Shown here: positions 1 to 9,094 of the stretch, piece by piece
Position numbering within the stretch: position 1 is the stretch's first letter
Layout: each line of letters opens with the position of its first letter
From: Paenibacillus sp. FSL H8-0079
GTDB taxonomy: Bacteria > Bacillota > Bacilli > Paenibacillales > Paenibacillaceae
Assembly (NCBI RefSeq): GCF_037991315.1
Contig: NZ_CP150300.1
Location: 3,906,001-3,970,000 of the forward strand
Length of the DNA stretch: 64,000 nucleotides
Reading direction: 5' to 3'
Notes under the pieces: generated by a model
The model's database searches: none
The model's input: the letters and a program-made list of their open reading frames with translations, nothing else
Told to the model about the DNA's origin: nothing
Position numbers and translations under genes: made by a program

Positions 1-18
1 TACTTATGATTATGAAAA

Positions 19-975
19 TTAGTTAAATTTCCGTGTAATCAAGTCACTTACCTGCTTGTAGTTTCCTTCAAAATCTTCGGTATCCGTCATGTCCACCCAT
101 TCAATATCCTTCATATGGCGGAACCAGGAAAGCTGACGTTTGGCAAAACGACGTGTATCTCTCTTCAACCACTCAACCGCAGCTTCCCAACTCACTTCTC
201 CTTGAAGGAACGCTGCAATTTCCTTATAACCCAGTCCTTGCATGGAAATATGACCTCTCGCCACTCCACGTTCCAATAGGGATCTCACCTCATCCACCAG
301 ACCTTGTTCGATCATCAGGTCAATCCGCTCTTCCACCCGGGCATACAGCTTCTGGCGATCCATTGTCAAACCAACAAGAAGAAGGTCATATGGCGACTCT
401 TTCTTCTGCACTGCCAGCTGATCAGACCACTTCTCGCCTGTGAGGTGATGAATCTCAAGGGCACGTACAATTCGCCGTTGGTCATTCGGATGCAGACGAT
501 CCGCACTAACCGGATCAACCTCCCTCAAACGATCATGAAGGGCCTGTGCTCCATTTTGCTCAGCATAGCTGAATTGTTCCTCTCTGAACGCATCATCCGA
601 ACCACTATCGGAAAATTGGAAGCCGTAACATACTGATTCCACATATAGACCGGTGCCACCTACAATAAAAGGCATTTTACCGCGTTCATGGATTTCACTA
701 ATTAATCGTGTGCAACTCTCCTGAAACTCAGCCACAGAGTACGGATACTCCGGTTCATGGATATCAATGAGATGATGGGGTACACCCTTCATTTCTTCAG
801 TTGTAATCTTGGCTGTTCCGATATCCATTTCACGATATACCTGCATCGAATCCCCTGAGATAATCTCACAATTGAAAGCTTGGGCAAGCTCGATGCTCAT
901 TCTTGTTTTGCCTACTGCTGTTGGTCCAACCAACACAAGCAGTTTAGGTTTTGGTTTAACTTCCACTTTCAACAT
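19..975 (-). CDS. miaA: tRNA dimethylallyltransferase MiaA
   Basis: The enzyme transfers a dimethylallyl group from DMAPP to N6 of A37 in tRNAs that read UNN codons. The 318-residue length is normal for the family. A P-loop (GPTAVGKT, residues 17-24) and the SGDSMQVYR segment around Asp42 are the nucleotide- and tRNA-binding signatures of MiaA. The start overlaps the end of the upstream methyltransferase gene by 20 bases and has GGAG six bases before ATG, so translation is probably coupled. It is the last complete gene of the mutS-mutL-methyltransferase-miaA run. In Bacillus-type genomes hfq usually follows, but it would lie outside this window. Confidence 0.97.
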   Translation of the reverse strand: MLKVEVKPKPKLLVLVGPTAVGKTRMSIELAQAFNCEIISGDSMQVYREMDIGTAKITTEEMKGVPHHLIDIHEPEYPYSVAEFQESCTRLISEIHERGKMPFIVGGTGLYVESVCYGFQFSDSGSDDAFREEQFSYAEQNGAQALHDRLREVDPVSADRLHPNDQRRIVRALEIHHLTGEKWSDQLAVQKKESPYDLLLVGLTMDRQKLYARVEERIDLMIEQGLVDEVRSLLERGVARGHISMQGLGYKEIAAFLQGEVSWEAAVEWLKRDTRRFAKRQLSWFRHMKDIEWVDMTDTEDFEGNYKQVSDLITRKFN

Positions 976-1741
976 TAATCACTCCGTACAGGGTTTTTGC
1001 ATTCGCCCGATCAAGTATTTCAAATCCAAGCCTGTCAAACTCCGCGCTGCCGCGCTTTTCTTTCATAACTACACGTTTACGGGCAACCCGTTTCGCTTCC
1101 ATAATGCTCTGTTCATCCAGCGCGTGAGCATTTGCATAATCTCGCAAGGGCTGTATAGCACTTGAATCCATCATCGGTTCACGGAACATGGGGTCAAAAT
1201 ATACGGTATCACAGCTTCGATCCGGCATGGAACGCAGCAACTCGAGATGATTCGCATGATGCAGCTCAATACGCCGGAAAGCTTCATTTACCGCTGGCTT
1301 GATCGTCTCATATTGAGACATCCCCTCCACTAATAGTGTATATAGCGGAAGAGAGCTCTCACATGCAATCACCCGTCCACTTTTGCCCACTGCAACCGAG
1401 AACACCAGTGCATCCGTGCCCAGTCCGGCTGTACAATCGATGATGGTATCCCCTTCATTCACCGCCCCCGCCTCCAGCAGTGGATCAGGTTCTCCTCGCA
1501 ATATACGTTTGGCACGAACAAATCCCATGCTGGGGTGGAACTCCAGCAACGGTGAATCCTTCCGAAATAGACGCACTTTACCCTGGAGTACAACCAGAAC
1601 CTCCTCCGCCTCATAGTGTTCAATCATCATGGGCAGAGACATTTTATTACGGCGCACGTAAGTACCCCCTGTTGTTTCAGCAAGGTTTCGGGCACGCTCC
1701 ACAAGTAAAGCCGCTTCCTTTTCACCGGTTGTAATATACAT
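956..1741 (-). CDS. Class I SAM-dependent methyltransferase, RsmJ-like
   Basis: This 261-residue protein has a Rossmann methyltransferase core. The SAM-binding loop reads DCTAGLGTDALVF, and the later acidic motif reads DTVYFDPMF, close to the DPMF/Y motif of the RsmJ (16S rRNA m2G1516) family. An N-terminal segment of about 70 residues precedes the SAM site. Family membership follows from these motifs; rRNA as the substrate is inferred. The gene starts 17 bases after mutL with TAGGAGG in front and overlaps miaA by 20 bases, so it belongs to the mutSL-miaA operon. That context fits an RNA-modification role. Confidence 0.75.
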   Translation of the reverse strand: MYITTGEKEAALLVERARNLAETTGGTYVRRNKMSLPMMIEHYEAEEVLVVLQGKVRLFRKDSPLLEFHPSMGFVRAKRILRGEPDPLLEAGAVNEGDTIIDCTAGLGTDALVFSVAVGKSGRVIACESSLPLYTLLVEGMSQYETIKPAVNEAFRRIELHHANHLELLRSMPDRSCDTVYFDPMFREPMMDSSAIQPLRDYANAHALDEQSIMEAKRVARKRVVMKEKRGSAEFDRLGFEILDRANAKTLYGVINVESGS

Positions 1742-1758
1742 AGATTCCTCCTAAATAG

Positions 1759-3975
1759 CTACATAACACGTTTGAACAATTTTTCCAGATCATATGTTGA
1801 AAATGAAATCACAATCGGCCGCCCATGTGGACAAGTGTAGGGCTGACGACATGAACCCAGACGCTGAATCAGCACTTCTGCCTCCTGATCCGTCAGCTTC
1901 TGGTTGGCTTTGATAGACGCCTTGCAGGAGCACATAATGGATGCAGCTTCTCGCATCTTGGCTACATCTATGCTGCGTTCACTCAACACCCACTCGGACA
2001 TTTCTTCGATAATGTCTTTCTCGTCCCCTTTGGGGAACCAGAACGGATGGGAACGCACGCGGAACGTCTGTCCACCGAAATGCTCCAAATATACACCCGC
2101 CTGTTCGAACCAGGCCAGCCTTGTTTTCAGTTTTTCCGTCTCCGAAGGTGTAAACTCCAGCGTAATAGGCAGCAGTAACTCTTGTGAGGCCTGGGCAGGG
2201 TTACCAAATTTCTCGTAATAGTACTCATAATTGACACGTTCATGAGCGGCATGCTGATCAATCAAATATAAACCTTGGTCATTTTGCGCGATCAAATACG
2301 TACCATGATGCTGTCCGATCAGACTCAGCTCCGGAAATGCAGGCATGGATGCATCTGATTTAATGGCAGCAGCAAGTTTAGTGGCATCAGGCAGACCTGA
2401 GGTTTTCCACGTCCGTTCACCTCTTGCAATCGAAGACGGGTTGTAGGTTGTCCGAGCTTCCCTAACCGGTGAATTTACGGATTCGGAGCGATACGTAGCT
2501 GGTTTACCTTCAGCCAACGGTTTTTCTGTTGCTCCACGATCCCCACCATCTTGAGAAGAGAGGTCAGATTTGGGAACAGTTTCGGTAAAACTTGTACTTA
2601 CATCCTTAGTACCTTCTTGCACGTTAACGGATGTCTGCCCCCCGTCATGACTAGCAATTTTCTGCAAAATATCCCCGTTCCAACTTTCTAACTGCTCAGG
2701 GGCGTGTGTAATCTCAGGTGGAGCTTCGGGCAGTGGCACCGACTGACCCTGTTCAGATACTGGCTGTCCTGTGGCCACATCCGCCGGAGCATCCAAATCC
2801 AGATCATCATCTTCCGTAGTCAACTTCAGGGATGCACTAGCAGGTTTCCCGAGTGGACCTTGTTGTCCATATCCTTCTGCATCAGATGCATCTTTCAGAG
2901 GACCCCGTGGAAAGAGGAATTGTTCCTGGATAAAGGAGCTATCGTCTCCGCGTCGAATCTGCTGCTTTTTGACCTGTGGAATCAATACTTCCTGCCGGAG
3001 TATCCCCCGTAATGTCGTCTCTATGAATTCATACAGTTCCGGTTCCTTGCTGAAGCGCACCTCCAACTTGGCCGGATGCACGTTCACATCCACAAGGGAT
3101 GGATGCATCTCCAGTTGCACCACGACAAGAGGGAAGCGATTAATGGGCAGCAAGGTATGGTAGGCTTTGAGAATCGCCTGATTGAGACCGTAATTGCGAA
3201 CAAATCTCCCATTAACAATCGTTGACATACCATTACGATTCGCTCGTGTCCATTCTGGCAGGCTGATCAGCCCGCTCACCCGGTAATCCAGACTTTCACC
3301 CTGAATGGGAAGCATCGCTTTCGCAGCACTTGTCCCATAGATCGCTGCAACCACTTGCAGCAGATCGCCATTACCCAACGTCTGAAGCAACACATTCTCA
3401 TTATGGCGCAGTCGGAACGAAATGTTTGGATGAGACATCGCCATACGGTAAAGGACATCTGATATATGTCCCAGTTCCGTCTGGATCGTTTTCATATATT
3501 TGAGTCTGGCAGGTGTATTGTAAAATAGTTCTCTCACTGCAAAATCTGTACCTTGGGGTGAGGTTGCATCTTCATGAGTACGAAGGTTTCCACCTTCAAT
3601 TACGATGCGGCGCCCCCGCCCGTCATTACCACTTGCCGATAGAACCTCTACCTTAGATACGGCTGCAATACTCGCCAAGGCTTCTCCGCGGAATCCAAGA
3701 CTAGTGATCTGGAACAGATCTCGGCCATGGGCTATTTTGCTGGTCGCATGACGATAAAAGGCCGTTTCCATATCCTCTGGCTCAATACCTGAACCATTGT
3801 CTTTGACACGAATACTGAGGAGTCCGCCCTCTTCCACCGTCACTTCAATCTTGGTGGCGCCTGCATCCACCGAGTTTTCGAGCAACTCTTTGACGACTGA
3901 AGCAGGTCGTTCGACCACCTCACCCGCCGCGATCTGGTTGGCAATATGTTCATCAAGCACATGTATTTTCGCCAC
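1759..3975 (-). CDS. mutL: DNA mismatch repair endonuclease MutL
   Basis: MutL couples mismatch recognition by MutS to strand incision. The N-terminal GHKL ATPase shows the ELLENSVDAG, DNGSGI and GFRGEAL motifs. The C-terminal dimerisation and nuclease domain carries the endonuclease motif DQHAAHERVNYE at residues 573-584 and a late CPHGRP motif, so this is the incising type rather than the E. coli type. Residues about 350-545 form a long hydrophilic, low-conservation linker, which explains the 738-residue length. The start is GTG, preceded by GGGAGGGG; the ORF sits 21 bases after mutS. Confidence 0.97.
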   Translation of the reverse strand: MAKIHVLDEHIANQIAAGEVVERPASVVKELLENSVDAGATKIEVTVEEGGLLSIRVKDNGSGIEPEDMETAFYRHATSKIAHGRDLFQITSLGFRGEALASIAAVSKVEVLSASGNDGRGRRIVIEGGNLRTHEDATSPQGTDFAVRELFYNTPARLKYMKTIQTELGHISDVLYRMAMSHPNISFRLRHNENVLLQTLGNGDLLQVVAAIYGTSAAKAMLPIQGESLDYRVSGLISLPEWTRANRNGMSTIVNGRFVRNYGLNQAILKAYHTLLPINRFPLVVVQLEMHPSLVDVNVHPAKLEVRFSKEPELYEFIETTLRGILRQEVLIPQVKKQQIRRGDDSSFIQEQFLFPRGPLKDASDAEGYGQQGPLGKPASASLKLTTEDDDLDLDAPADVATGQPVSEQGQSVPLPEAPPEITHAPEQLESWNGDILQKIASHDGGQTSVNVQEGTKDVSTSFTETVPKSDLSSQDGGDRGATEKPLAEGKPATYRSESVNSPVREARTTYNPSSIARGERTWKTSGLPDATKLAAAIKSDASMPAFPELSLIGQHHGTYLIAQNDQGLYLIDQHAAHERVNYEYYYEKFGNPAQASQELLLPITLEFTPSETEKLKTRLAWFEQAGVYLEHFGGQTFRVRSHPFWFPKGDEKDIIEEMSEWVLSERSIDVAKMREAASIMCSCKASIKANQKLTDQEAEVLIQRLGSCRQPYTCPHGRPIVISFSTYDLEKLFKRVM

Positions 3976-3996
3976 AGGTTTTCCCCTCCCTTATAC

Positions 3997-6798
3997 TCAG
4001 GATAATTGCTGTGCCTTCAATTTGAGATCATTCAATATCTGCATCGCCTGAAGAGGCGTCATATTCATGACATCGATATCTTTCATCGTACGGATGAATT
4101 CTCGCGCTGGTTTATCCACCGCAACTACATCCGCTTTCGTTGCCACACTCGGCTCATCATCTCCAAAGATGGACAGTTGAACAACATCCGAATGGCTCGC
4201 ATTGGACTGTCCTTTGCCGTTCAGTTTCTTAGCATGCTGCTTCCCGGCTGAATCTTCAATAGAAGGTGTGTAATCTGTACTTTCCACAGTGTCACGCTCC
4301 CGAATCAATGGTGCTGAATCCGTGTGCTGGAATTCTACACCTTTGACATTCAGTCCTGCTTCCTGCTTCTCGCTACCGACATACTCACTGCCCACCGCTA
4401 CCTGCGCAGCTGCATGCTCAAACCCATGCAACAATCCATTAGCCCGCTCAATAATGCTATCAGGAAGACCTGCAAGACGAGCGCAATAGATACCATAACT
4501 GCTACTAGCTGCTCCTGCAATCAATTTACGCAGGAAATTAACCTTGTCGCCGCTCTCCTGTACTGCCATCGAGTAGTTGGCCAGCTTGTCCAGACTCTCC
4601 TCCAGATGAGCAAGTTCATGGAAGTGAGTCGATACAAGGGCTTTACAGCCGATAATATCATGTACATATTCAATAACAGACTGAGCAATGGCCATACCTT
4701 CGCTGGTTGACGTTCCCCGTCCCAATTCATCGATAATAATCAGACTGCGTGGTGTAGCTTTATCCGTCATAACCTGAATGTCGGCCATCTCCACCATGAA
4801 TGTACTTTGTCCGCCAATGAGATCATCCGCGGCACCAATGCGTGTGAAAATACGATCCATGATCGGCACTTCGGCCTGACCCGCAGGTACAAAACAACCC
4901 ACTTGCGCCAAAATGGAGATTAAAGCGACCTGTCGCATATACGTACTCTTACCAGCCATATTTGGACCGGTAATCAGCAGAATACGTGCCTCTTCCTTGG
5001 TCATTGCCGTGTGATTGGCAATAAATGCGCCGTCTCGCATAACCGCCTCGACGACCGGATGGCGTCCTTCTTCCACAACCAAGTCATAACCGTCGGTCAG
5101 CGTAGGCCGTACAAAGTTACGCTCAGCGCTAATCACCGCAAAAGATTGATATACATCAATCTCTGCAACCTGCTCGGCCAGCTTCTGCAGTCTTGCAATT
5201 TCTTTGTTCAGCCGCTCGCGCAGTTCCGCAAACAGTCCATATTCAATATCAACCATTTTGTCCTGAGCTTCGAGAATCAGCGTCTCTTTCTCCTTCAACT
5301 CTGGCGTAATATATCGTTCTGCATTGGCAAGTGTCTGTTTACGTTCATAACGTCCCTCTGGCAACGCGGACAGATTGGACTTGGTGATCTCGATATAATA
5401 ACCAAACACTTTGTTATATCCAATCTTCAACGATCGAATGCCTGTCGCCTCACGCTCTCGCGCTTCCAACTCCGCAATCCACTGTTTCCCGTTAACCGAA
5501 GCTTCACGCAATTCATCCAGACGTTCATGGTACCCTTCACGAATCAGGCCTCCGTCCCTTACCGATACCGGTGGCTCGTCCACAATGGCTTGCCCGATGG
5601 CTTCACGCAGATCATTGCAATCATCCATCGTTTCGGCAATATGCTGCAATGTTGCGGAAGAAGATCCTGCGCAATGTTGACGAAGTCCTGGAATTTTCTC
5701 CAGCGATGACTTGAGCGCATTCAGGTCACGACCATTGGCATTACCAAAAGCAATCCGGCCTACCAAGCGCTCCAGATCATAGATGTCTTTGAGTTCTGCC
5801 CGCAGGTCCTCACGTAATATAAACTGGTTGTACAGCGTATCCACCGCTTCAAGACGCTCATTAATCTTCCCTTTTTGCAATAATGGCTTATCAACCCAGC
5901 GACGCAGCATTCTTGCACCCATGGACGTCTCGGTCCGATCAAGCAACCAGAGCAATGAACCTTTTTTGGAGCGCTCACGCACGGTTTCCACCAATTCCAG
6001 GTTTCGGCGGGTAAACGGGTCCAAGATCATGTAATGATCGGGCTCATACGTTGAGATTTGAGTTAATTGCCCCAGAGAACGTTTCTGTGTCTCACTCAGA
6101 TAGGAGAAAAGTCGTGCAATACACGCTTGACGTTCAGGCTCCAATCTGGCCCACACAGCCTCTCCAAACTGCTGACGGACCAGATCTTCCTTATTCTTTG
6201 TCCAGGACGTGTAGACCACAGGGCGACCGATTGGAGATGCCTCGGATTCTACCGTTTCAAGCAGCGCTGCATCCCCCACAAGCTCTGATGGTTCATAGAT
6301 GCCGATTTCATCTTTGAGCCATTCCTTGGAATAGGGTACGGATGTCACATACAACTCACCCGTTGAAAGATCACAGGCTGCAAGCGCCAGCGTATTTTGA
6401 TTACCTGTAAGACACACCATGTAGTTGTTGGATTTGTCCCCCAGCGTCTTACCTTCCATCACCGTTCCGGGTGTGACCACACGTACAATTTCACGTCGTA
6501 CCATGCCTTTGGTTACACTCGCATCTTCCATCTGTTCACATATCGCGACTTTATATCCTTTTTCAATCAGACGCTGTATGTAATTGTCAGCCGAATGATA
6601 AGGTACACCGCACATCGGAATTTTGTCATCCGTGCCTCCGTTGCGTGCGGTCAGCGTGATCTCAAGTTCACGGGAAGCATTAATCGCATCCTCGAAGAAC
6701 AATTCATAGAAGTCACCCAGTCTAAAAAATAGAAAAGCATCTTGTGCTTCGGCCTTCACTTGCAAATATTGTTGAATCATTGGCGTATACTGAGCCAT
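3997..6798 (-). CDS. mutS: DNA mismatch repair protein MutS
   Basis: MutS recognises mismatches and small loops and recruits MutL. I start the gene at the ATG at 6798 (MAQYTPMIQQY), which has GGAGG nine bases upstream; a longer in-frame extension exists but has no ribosome-binding site. This gives 933 residues. The N-terminal mismatch-binding segment contains the FFRLGDFYELF motif with the Phe-x-Glu wedge. The ABC-type ATPase shows GPNMAGKST (611-619) and IIDELGRGTST. A hydrophilic tail of about 120 residues after the ATPase ends in a region typical of MutS C-termini. It is the first gene of the mutS-mutL-methyltransferase-miaA run. Confidence 0.97.
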   Translation of the reverse strand: MAQYTPMIQQYLQVKAEAQDAFLFFRLGDFYELFFEDAINASRELEITLTARNGGTDDKIPMCGVPYHSADNYIQRLIEKGYKVAICEQMEDASVTKGMVRREIVRVVTPGTVMEGKTLGDKSNNYMVCLTGNQNTLALAACDLSTGELYVTSVPYSKEWLKDEIGIYEPSELVGDAALLETVESEASPIGRPVVYTSWTKNKEDLVRQQFGEAVWARLEPERQACIARLFSYLSETQKRSLGQLTQISTYEPDHYMILDPFTRRNLELVETVRERSKKGSLLWLLDRTETSMGARMLRRWVDKPLLQKGKINERLEAVDTLYNQFILREDLRAELKDIYDLERLVGRIAFGNANGRDLNALKSSLEKIPGLRQHCAGSSSATLQHIAETMDDCNDLREAIGQAIVDEPPVSVRDGGLIREGYHERLDELREASVNGKQWIAELEAREREATGIRSLKIGYNKVFGYYIEITKSNLSALPEGRYERKQTLANAERYITPELKEKETLILEAQDKMVDIEYGLFAELRERLNKEIARLQKLAEQVAEIDVYQSFAVISAERNFVRPTLTDGYDLVVEEGRHPVVEAVMRDGAFIANHTAMTKEEARILLITGPNMAGKSTYMRQVALISILAQVGCFVPAGQAEVPIMDRIFTRIGAADDLIGGQSTFMVEMADIQVMTDKATPRSLIIIDELGRGTSTSEGMAIAQSVIEYVHDIIGCKALVSTHFHELAHLEESLDKLANYSMAVQESGDKVNFLRKLIAGAASSSYGIYCARLAGLPDSIIERANGLLHGFEHAAAQVAVGSEYVGSEKQEAGLNVKGVEFQHTDSAPLIRERDTVESTDYTPSIEDSAGKQHAKKLNGKGQSNASHSDVVQLSIFGDDEPSVATKADVVAVDKPAREFIRTMKDIDVMNMTPLQAMQILNDLKLKAQQLS

Positions 6799-6981
6799 GA
6801 TGAATATCCTCCATCCCGTTCCTATAATGTCAGGAAGAAACGCGTCCTGGAAGGACAATAAGACGGTCAGGCACTGTGTTTGCGCCTCCGCCTTATGTGT
6901 TGGCTATTCGCCACTTCCTTCAAGGGTTGCTGCTCCATATCTTCCGTAGTAGCTTATTACTTAATAAAAGACTTGTTTCTT

Positions 6982-6987
6982 ATTATA
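6982..6987 (-). promoter_or_regulatory. Candidate -10 element for the mutS operon
   Basis: The minus strand reads TATAAT here, about 185 bases before mutS and only 20 bases beyond the stop of the amidoligase gene. No convincing -35 box is visible at the right spacing, so this is a weak call. The 208-base interval between the two genes shows no clear terminator, so read-through from the amidoligase gene is also possible. Confidence 0.3.
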
Positions 6988-7006
6988 TCAAAAAAACGTC
7001 CGTTCT

Positions 7007-8257
7007 TCATGAACCTGCCCGAATATTCCAGAGTTTGCGAATATCTCGGCTCTCATCCCAGGTTCTTCCCAGTTTTAATTGAAGGAGTAACGGTGACGCA
7101 TACCGTTCATAACGTGCATATCCATCCAACCTCTTCAGATCATCTACCAGAGCTGGAATGTGTTCCTTGATCACTTCGCGCTTTCCTTCATAAAAAGCGG
7201 TATGAACCTCAGCTTTCTCCAACGGACGCTGCCGTAATTGAGTATACCCGCTCGCGATCAGACCTGCCAAGGCCACAACGCCTTTCGCAACGAGGGGCGA
7301 CACAAGAAAGCTGGGTAACGTACGATACTCAAACCCACCGTAGGATTTCAGGCGAAAATCACCAAGCGCTCCATAACGTGGCCGTCTCTCCGATCCACGC
7401 GGATCTTGAAGAAACGCCAGCGGCAATGCCAGATAATTGTCCAGTCCACGGAGCAGTTCCCCGGTAAGATTCACGCCACTAAAATGAATATGACCCCCAA
7501 GAGGTAACCCACGTTGCGGCATCCCGCCTGCCTGCCAGATGAGTGAGTGATCACTGATGCTGCGGGAAGCCGCTGCAAATGCCCTCATGAGATGAGCCAG
7601 TAGCTCACGCGGTTCAGAGCTGGGTGCGGGCCGCAATTCAGCAATTGGGTATATGCGCCTGCCACCAATCGTCACGGAATCACAACCTGCCATTCCTGTG
7701 CGTTCCAGAAATCTGGAGGCGGGTACGATTTTGGATTCTGGCATCTGTACCAGAAGAAACTCAGGGTCCATACCTAGTATAGGCGTGGGTCTATGATTAC
7801 GTTCCTCATCCAGCAGTTCCTGCTGCTGCTTCCAGCTTTCCCTGTAGGTAGCAGCAAGATTGGTCACCCCTTTCCAAGGGCACGGATCAATCGAAATCAC
7901 GGCACAACCGCCGTTCCCAGAGGATTCCATTCGAACAGCCCCATGATCAAGTCCTAGCGTATACAGCGTTTTGATTGCAAGTCGTTCAACACGCTTGAAT
8001 AAGGTTGAACTCTCCTCACGCTCTAACAAACTTTCTTGCGTCCCTCCCATGCCGCTAGTATCCTTGCGCTTGATCCTGATCGCCTGCAGACAGCTTATCT
8101 CTACATCGTAGCGTACACGCAAACCGGGTTCACGCTTGCGCCGATCCTGTAGTGACAATACTTCTATACCTGCCTGTTTCAACCGTTCTCTACGTTGAGC
8201 AGAGGTCATATTTTCATATCGGCGTAGCGCTTCCTCCGCTTGTTCCATCACATTCAT
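7007..8257 (-). CDS. Putative amidoligase (COOH-NH2 ligase-like) domain protein
   Basis: This 416-residue protein resembles the carboxylate-amine ligase type 2 (putative amidoligase) family, whose ATP-dependent enzymes join carboxyl and amine groups. Visible family-like blocks are GMDPEFLLVQ, YPIAELRPAPS, LPLGGHIHFSG and FEYRTLPS; the acidic and His residues there are in the order expected for the glutamine-synthetase-like fold. The substrate cannot be read from sequence. The gene lies between cotE and mutS, which are adjacent in Bacillus subtilis, so it may have been inserted there. A spore-coat or peptide cross-linking role is only an inference from that neighbourhood. Start: ATG with GGGAGGGGGG just upstream. 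Confidence 0.7.
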   Translation of the reverse strand: MNVMEQAEEALRRYENMTSAQRRERLKQAGIEVLSLQDRRKREPGLRVRYDVEISCLQAIRIKRKDTSGMGGTQESLLEREESSTLFKRVERLAIKTLYTLGLDHGAVRMESSGNGGCAVISIDPCPWKGVTNLAATYRESWKQQQELLDEERNHRPTPILGMDPEFLLVQMPESKIVPASRFLERTGMAGCDSVTIGGRRIYPIAELRPAPSSEPRELLAHLMRAFAAASRSISDHSLIWQAGGMPQRGLPLGGHIHFSGVNLTGELLRGLDNYLALPLAFLQDPRGSERRPRYGALGDFRLKSYGGFEYRTLPSFLVSPLVAKGVVALAGLIASGYTQLRQRPLEKAEVHTAFYEGKREVIKEHIPALVDDLKRLDGYARYERYASPLLLQLKLGRTWDESRDIRKLWNIRAGS

Positions 8258-8284
8258 TACGTCCCCCCTCCCGGATCATGCAAC

Positions 8285-8349
8285 TAAAATAAAAATAACC
8301 CCGCAATGCGGAGCCTTCACGTGAAAGGTATTCCAGGCACATTGCGAGG
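8285..8349 (-). terminator. Large branched intrinsic terminator before the amidoligase gene
   Basis: On the minus strand a 12-pair outer stem (arms 8338-8349 and 8299-8310, two G-T pairs) encloses an inner hairpin built on CACGTG. A T-rich run follows (8285-8298). It ends about 28 bases before the amidoligase start codon, so it is either a second cotE terminator or an attenuator for the amidoligase gene. Confidence 0.6.
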
Positions 8350-8374
8350 CTCGTTACCACCCATTTTTCAATAT

Positions 8375-8403
8375 TTAAGAAGAAAGAGGGCTCACGCCCT
8401 CTT
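8375..8403 (-). terminator. Intrinsic terminator of cotE
   Basis: An eight-pair stem AAGAGGGC/GCCCTCTT with loop GTGA (8384-8403) is followed on the minus strand by a T-rich stretch. It lies 55 bases after the cotE stop. Confidence 0.8.
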
Positions 8404-8458
8404 CACCGCGCCTTCCGGCGCATATGATACCTTAGGTTATCAAATAAAGGCGTCAAAC

Positions 8459-9019
8459 TCACAGCTCATCGTCGAGCAGATCGGGATCGAGATCGTCATA
8501 ATCTCCATCACCACTGCCAAAGTCATAATCCTTGTCTTCGTAATCACCGCAACCATCTGTGCAGACCTTCACGCAAACTTTAGTCTCGGCAACGAGTTCC
8601 ACAGCGAATTCCCGTTCTACTCGGATAATTACACTGCTTCCACCTGCTGATACTGTGGCTTCCACACAGCTAGGTTCCTGCGTTGCATCCGCAGATACCT
8701 CTACTGTGGAAGTCCGGTGTTTCGGATCCAGATAGGACAAAGGCACATGTTCTACATACGACACCGTTTCTTTGGCTACATCCGTCTGCGAATTCTTGTC
8801 ATAGGAATACCAAATGTTGATATCGTAAGTACCAATAACTTCAATTCCGTCACCCGCTGATACGGCTTCATATTGGTGGTTGATAATCCAAGCCCCCAAA
8901 ATACTTGTCGGACCATTTGGCGGAGTCACGGTATGTGTTACGGTAGAGAACTTACGACCTTTGCCGCAGATCGCCTTCGTGATAATCTCTCTACATTGAT
9001 GTTTATGACTCAATGACAT
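8459..9019 (-). CDS. cotE: Outer spore coat morphogenetic protein CotE
   Basis: CotE is the scaffold for assembly of the outer spore coat and acts in the mother cell. The protein has 186 residues from the ATG at 9019 (MSLSHKHQCREIITKAICGKG). The ATG at 9040 in the same frame lies inside the Shine-Dalgarno sequence GGAGGAGG and is not the start. Recognisable CotE features are the N-terminal REIITKAICGKG block, a central beta-rich region (GTYDINIWYSYDKNSQT) and a very acidic tail (residues about 155-186, rich in Asp and Glu). Its position upstream of mutS-mutL matches B. subtilis. A sigma-E-like promoter precedes it, so expression is probably sporulation-specific. Confidence 0.93.
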   Translation of the reverse strand: MSLSHKHQCREIITKAICGKGRKFSTVTHTVTPPNGPTSILGAWIINHQYEAVSAGDGIEVIGTYDINIWYSYDKNSQTDVAKETVSYVEHVPLSYLDPKHRTSTVEVSADATQEPSCVEATVSAGGSSVIIRVEREFAVELVAETKVCVKVCTDGCGDYEDKDYDFGSGDGDYDDLDPDLLDDEL

Positions 9020-9052
9020 CTTTAAACCTCCTCCATACAATCATTCACTACA

Positions 9053-9082
9053 AGTGTATGCAGGGCATTCGTCTAGGGTGAC
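9053..9082 (-). promoter_or_regulatory. Sigma-E-like sporulation promoter of cotE
   Basis: The minus strand shows GTCACCCT, a 14-base spacer, then CATACACT. The downstream box matches the sigma-E -10 consensus CATACANT exactly, and the spacing is right for sigma-E/sigma-K. The predicted transcript would start about 27 bases before the cotE ATG. Confidence 0.6.
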
Positions 9083-9094
9083 AACTATTTTCTA

